DNA from: CAYNNQ01 sp964398785
GTDB lineage: Bacteria; Desulfobacterota; Desulfovibrionia; Desulfovibrionales; Desulfonatronovibrionaceae
Length of the DNA: 64,000 nt
NCBI GenBank assembly: GCA_964398785.1
Contig: CAYNNQ010000003.1
Location: 62,001 to 126,000 of the forward strand
Direction of reading: 5' to 3'
Shown: positions 60,831 to 64,000 of the stretch, one piece after another
Layout: each line of letters starts with the position of its first letter
Numbering within the stretch: the first letter of the stretch is position 1
Translations under genes and position numbers: made by a program
Notes under the pieces: generated by a model
Databases searched by the model: none
The model's input: only the letters and a program-made list of their open reading frames with translations
What the model was told of the DNA's origin: nothing

Positions 60831-62726
60831 ATGCTCGATTTTATGCGGAAAAACGCCCAATCGTGGGGCGTTAAACTACTTTTTGGTCTGATCGTGGTTG
60901 TCTTTACCTTTTGGGGGGTAGGCAGTTTCCGGAACAATCAGGGGGCTATCCTGGCCAAGGTCAACGGTGAACCCATAAGGATCAAGGAATTCAAAAGGGC
61001 TTACGACAGGACACGGCAAAAGATGCGCAACCAACAGCCCAATCTAGACCGGGAAAAAATCCGGAAGATGGATTTGAAAAACCGGGTGTTCAACCAACTG
61101 GTTTCTTCCAGGTTGCTGGGACAAAAAGCCCGAGAGTGGGGATTAGCAGTGTCTCCTGAGGAGTTGCGCAAAAACATTGGGCAGATATCCGCCTTTCAAA
61201 ACGAGGACAAAAATTTCGATCCGCAGAGATACAAGGCCGTACTCAAATCCAACCAGCTTTCTCCGGGCCAATTTGAACAGAATATGGCCCACAATCTCTT
61301 GATGCAGAAAGTCCGCTCCCTTGTACAGACACCTGCCCGGCCCGACCCGGAAGAAGTACAGGATTTCTACAATTACGCCCAGAGCAAGGCCCGGGCGGAA
61401 TATATCCTCTTCAAATGGGACAGCTACAAGGACCAGGTGGATATTAGCGAAAAAAGTATTAAGAAGTATTACCAAAACAACAAAAAACGCTTTCGGATTC
61501 CGGAAAGGATAAAAATATCCTACTTAAAAATTACTCCTGGCTCAATTGCGGACAAAGAATCCATTCCCGCAGAAGAAATCCGTACCTACTATAAGCAACA
61601 CAAGAAGGATTTCCATCGTCCGGAGAGGGTAAAGGCTCGGCACATCCTTATTGAGACACCGAAAAACCCCACGGAGGAAGACCTTAAAAAGGCCCGGCAA
61701 CGGATAACCAAACTTCGTAGCAGACTGGACAAGGGCAAAGACTTCGCGGAAATGGCCCGTCAATACTCGGACGGACCCAGCTCTGCAAAGGGCGGGGACT
61801 TGGGCTGGTTCAGCCGAGGGGACATGGTCGAATCCTTTGAAAAGGCCGCATTTTCCCTTGAGACGGGTAAAATAAGCGAACCGGTACAAACCCGTTTCGG
61901 GCTGCATCTGATCAAGGTACAGGATCGCAGAGAAGAAGGAACAAAGCCATTTACCGAAGTCCGCGATGACATCCGGGAAAAACTGGCACGTCAAAAAGCA
62001 TCCGACCGGCTTCCGGACACAATAGACACTGCCCTGGAGATGCTTTTGGACACGGGCAGCCTGCAGAAGGTTTCCAACAATATGGATCTAAAGATCCAAA
62101 AAAGCAAGCCTTTTACCCAATCCAGTGGACCGTCGGGACTGAGCCTGGACAAGAAGAATATAAAACAACTGTTCTCGATGCCCGAGGGGCAAATCACGCA
62201 AACCCCCATAATGTTAGAAGACGGATATGTATTGGCCCGAGTAGACAAAAAACTGTCCCCCCGGCCGAAAAAACTGGACAAAGTTAAACCCCGGATCAAA
62301 TCCATCCTTATACGCAAACAAGCCATGTCCATTGCCCGGACAGAGGCGGAAAGCGCTTTGCATGAATTGAAACAAAGCTCGGGGAATTTGCCGGGAAAAT
62401 ACCGGGAACGTGTCCGTGAAACCGAAAAATTCGGACGTAAGGGATCCATACCCGGACTGGGCATGAATCCGGATCTGGTGGAAAAGCTGTTTTCCGCTAA
62501 AAAAGGCAAATGGCTGGAGTCCCCCTTCCAAATCCAACAGGGCTATATCCTGGCCCGGGCCAAGGAACATATCCAGCCAACTAAAGAAGAATTCCAGGCC
62601 CAGAAGAAATTCTGGATCTCCACCTTTGCCCGGATGGAAAGACAAAAATTCCTGCAGGCCTTTATACAGCAGTTAAGGGAAAAGGCGGAAATCGAAGTTA
62701 TAAATCCCAAGATTCTTAAATACTAG
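60831..62726 (+). CDS. ppiD: PpiD/SurA-like periplasmic folding factor
   Basis: 631 residues. The N-terminal membrane anchor (WGVKLLFGLIVVVFTFWGVG, residues about 13-32) is followed by a SurA-N-like helical domain and a parvulin PPIase domain at about 268-360 (KARHILIETP, GGDLGWFSRGDMVESFEKAAFSL, GLHLIKVQDRR). A second, degenerate parvulin-like repeat is likely in the C-terminal half. It helps folding of exported proteins. TAGGAGATAT precedes the ATG. The gene ends with an intrinsic terminator. Confidence 0.92.
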   Translation: MLDFMRKNAQSWGVKLLFGLIVVVFTFWGVGSFRNNQGAILAKVNGEPIRIKEFKRAYDRTRQKMRNQQPNLDREKIRKMDLKNRVFNQLVSSRLLGQKAREWGLAVSPEELRKNIGQISAFQNEDKNFDPQRYKAVLKSNQLSPGQFEQNMAHNLLMQKVRSLVQTPARPDPEEVQDFYNYAQSKARAEYILFKWDSYKDQVDISEKSIKKYYQNNKKRFRIPERIKISYLKITPGSIADKESIPAEEIRTYYKQHKKDFHRPERVKARHILIETPKNPTEEDLKKARQRITKLRSRLDKGKDFAEMARQYSDGPSSAKGGDLGWFSRGDMVESFEKAAFSLETGKISEPVQTRFGLHLIKVQDRREEGTKPFTEVRDDIREKLARQKASDRLPDTIDTALEMLLDTGSLQKVSNNMDLKIQKSKPFTQSSGPSGLSLDKKNIKQLFSMPEGQITQTPIMLEDGYVLARVDKKLSPRPKKLDKVKPRIKSILIRKQAMSIARTEAESALHELKQSSGNLPGKYRERVRETEKFGRKGSIPGLGMNPDLVEKLFSAKKGKWLESPFQIQQGYILARAKEHIQPTKEEFQAQKKFWISTFARMERQKFLQAFIQQLREKAEIEVINPKILKY

Positions 62727-62748
62727 CCCGAAATCTAGCATCCAACCC

Positions 62749-62782
62749 AAAAAAAGGGCCGCTTCTAAAGCGGCCTTTTTTT
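62749..62782 (+). terminator. Intrinsic terminator of the aconitase-ppiD operon
   Basis: GGCCGCTT CTA AAGCGGCC with an A-tract before and seven T after. It lies 23 bp after the ppiD stop and would also work on the minus strand. Confidence 0.92.
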
Positions 62783-62790
62783 ATTTAAAA

Positions 62791-62857
62791 AAATCAGAGA
62801 CTTGTAAGATATGATCTATACGGTTTAACTCCAGCCTACAACTTTTGCAACTGCATC
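62791..62857 (-). repeat. Family C half element, copy C5
   Basis: On the minus strand it begins GGATGCAGTTGCAAAAG and continues GGCTGGAGTTAAACC to CTCTGATTTT, matching the first half of C1-C4; the second half is missing. It lies between the ppiD terminator and the stop codon of the methyltransferase gene. Confidence 0.7.
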
Positions 62858-62859
62858 CT

Positions 62860-63462
62860 TCAAGGTAAGTGCCACAAAACGGGCATAATATCCAATGCGT
62901 GGAGCTTTTCTACAATCTGCATGATAATGAAAATCCAGAAAAACCACATCGCATCCCAAAAAACCCGGGTAAACTTGCGGGCATAGAGCTCATACACATC
63001 GGGCTGCTCCAAAAGGGAAAACCGGGGCAGATAACGGGGTACAGCACTTGCATATTCCCGAAATGCCTTACCGTGCTTTCGTTCCAGCTTACGCTCCTCG
63101 GAGCGGATCACGAAAGGATAAAAACCCAGGAAGGCCAAGATGATCAAGCCGAAAATCACTATGTTTTTGGAGGCCAGGCCCAATCCTACCGCCCCGATCA
63201 GACTAAAAAAATAGAGGGGATTCCTTGTGGCGGAATAAGGTCCAACTGTAACCAGTTCATCTGTTTTGCGCCCATATATATATACTGAGCTCCAGATGCG
63301 GCCGAACGCCCCAACCACGACAAGGGCAAGCCCTGCCAGCCCGATAATTTCGTCCAACAAGCCGGAAGTATCCCACGAGGGCCCGGAAAACAAAAAAAAT
63401 AAAAAGACAGCAATTGCAAATATCCGACTAAGCAAAATCCGGTGACTAGCTATAAAGCTCAT
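62860..63462 (-). CDS. ICMT/PEMT-like membrane methyltransferase
   Basis: 200 residues with four or five transmembrane helices. The isoprenylcysteine carboxyl methyltransferase-like signature is GPYSATRNPLYFFSLIGAVG, then RSEERKLERKHGKAFREYASAVPRYLP, giving the SAM and lipid site. It probably methylates a lipid-soluble substrate in the inner membrane; the identity is unknown. The extra C-terminal helix after RFSLLEQPD is longer than usual. It is single on the minus strand, convergent with ppiD. Confidence 0.87.
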   Translation of the reverse strand: MSFIASHRILLSRIFAIAVFLFFLFSGPSWDTSGLLDEIIGLAGLALVVVGAFGRIWSSVYIYGRKTDELVTVGPYSATRNPLYFFSLIGAVGLGLASKNIVIFGLIILAFLGFYPFVIRSEERKLERKHGKAFREYASAVPRYLPRFSLLEQPDVYELYARKFTRVFWDAMWFFWIFIIMQIVEKLHALDIMPVLWHLP

Positions 63463-63617
63463 GTGTATTCCTCTAATGCACTTGCTTCAATGTCCTAAAA
63501 AAAGGAGGAAGTTTTCGGGGCTCTGCACAAAAATCCCATCCAGTACCCCTAAAAAATGTATCTTGTACAAAAACTGTACCCAGCTAGATGTATTACAAAG
63601 CACTGTCAAGGCAAACA

Positions 63618-63748
63618 GAGGCATCTGCAAAAAGTCGAATGAAGGAGTTAGACACACAGCTTAAACCTTGTAACTCTTTGATTTTACTTAAAACTCTCAA
63701 ATTAACACTTAACACTGCCTGCAAAAATTTATTTTTTGCAGGCGCATC
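63618..63748. repeat. Family C miniature inverted-repeat element, copy C4
   Basis: 131 bp from GAGGCATCTGCAAAAAG to TTTTTTGCAGGCGCATC. CAAACA is duplicated at 63612-63617 and 63749-63754. After it, 63786-63850 carries a weak family A-like end (CTCCGCCTGATC and GGCAAGCATCCCC). No gene is seen in 63463-63912. Confidence 0.87.
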
Positions 63749-63912
63749 CAAACACGGAATTAAGGCGCTATTCCAACGACTGTGGGTATTCTCCGCCTGA
63801 TCCTTTTAGATATTTTCTCGCAGGAGGAGGCAAGCATCCCCTTTGTCAGCGGAGCAGAATCATACACGGGGTCTTTCTTGACAACTCCCCGCAAAAACTT
63901 GAAAATGAAAAT

Positions 63913-64000
63913 ATGAAGCGACGCAGGTTTATAAGATTTACCCTTCTCTCTCCTATAGTCCTTAGCATAGGATGCAAGGCATCCCATGTACGCCGAACCA
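63913..64000 (+). CDS. Start of an exported lipoprotein (partial)
   Basis: The frame from the ATG at 63913 stays open to the window edge, giving 29 residues: MKRRRFIRFTLLSPIVLSIGC followed by KASHVRRT (split for length). It has an Arg-Arg pair like a Tat signal and a lipobox ending in Cys21. The ribosome binding site is weak (GAAAAT), so the call is tentative. Confidence 0.4.
   Translation, partial: MKRRRFIRFTLLSPIVLSIGCKASHVRRT

Noticed and set aside
1..64000. tRNA or rRNA genes
   Set aside because: I found no cloverleaf with conserved T-loop GTTCGA-type sequence in spacers, and no rRNA stretches; a covariance-model scan would be needed to be certain.

Overview
This window looks like one draft-genome piece of a mesophilic sulfate-reducing deltaproteobacterium of the Desulfovibrionales, most likely near Desulfohalobiaceae (the family placement is inference). 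The strongest marker is the left edge, which holds the start of dsrM, the membrane quinol-interacting subunit of the DsrMKJOP complex of dissimilatory sulfate reducers. The Gram-negative cell plan is shown by a Tol-Pal operon, hldD (LPS heptose synthesis), lipoproteins, PpiD and a Tat-signal lytic transglycosylase. A run of 100 N at about 35.6 kb is a scaffold gap.

Layout. 0-4 kb (minus): dsrM, an RsbRD-N protein, a stand-alone YcaO enzyme, HtpX protease and Hsp20. 4.2-7.7 kb (plus): 6-phosphofructokinase, UDPGP-type nucleotidyltransferase and a small unknown protein. 7.9-15.2 kb (minus): one tight gene string miaB - bifunctional nuclease - PHP - sirtuin - tolQ - tolR - tolA-like - tolB - pal. 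15.6-17.2 kb (minus): an APH-type phosphotransferase with an APS-kinase-like P-loop kinase. 17.8-22.9 kb (plus): periplasmic binding protein with hybrid histidine kinase, then hldD. 22.9-25.1 kb (minus): rsfS, gpmI, zinc-ribbon protein. 25.1-27.6 kb (plus): small membrane protein, PlsC-like acyltransferase, secreted Cys-rich protein, periplasmic thioredoxin-fold lipoprotein. 27.8-35.5 kb: a large LOG-fold protein apparently starting at AUC, a chemoreceptor, a TrpF-like protein without its catalytic Cys, an unknown protein and a lytic transglycosylase. 35.9-42.1 kb (plus): WYL regulator with a HIRAN-like partner, TetR with an operator, a 43-residue symporter accessory protein and an SSS symporter, and a CgeB-like glycosyltransferase. 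42.5-49 kb: infA - PHP - U32, larC, an orphan flagellar rod-like protein, a MIF homologue, RNase J. 49.7-55 kb: an EF-G-like GTPase, a ParB-N protein translationally coupled to an SPL-like radical SAM protein, and a four-Cys protein. 55.7-62.7 kb (plus): a chorismate-mutase/degenerate EPSP-synthase fusion, a coiled-coil peptide, a PAS-HisKA protein without ATPase domain, aconitase and PpiD. 62.8-64 kb: an ICMT-like membrane methyltransferase and the start of a lipoprotein.

The main non-coding signal is three families of short, non-coding, terminally inverted repeats that occupy nearly every large intergenic space. Family A is about 230-305 bp with duplications of about 8 bp, family B about 184 bp with 7-bp duplications, and family C about 125-131 bp with 6-bp duplications. 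Nearly all intact copies carry matching flanking direct repeats, one C copy sits inside an A copy, and no transposase is encoded in the window. They behave as miniature inverted-repeat transposable elements (MITEs) and contribute 5' leaders and spacers to host genes. The most unusual coding units are the ParB-N/SPL-like pair, the chorismate-mutase/pseudo-EPSPS operon and the AUC-started LOG protein.
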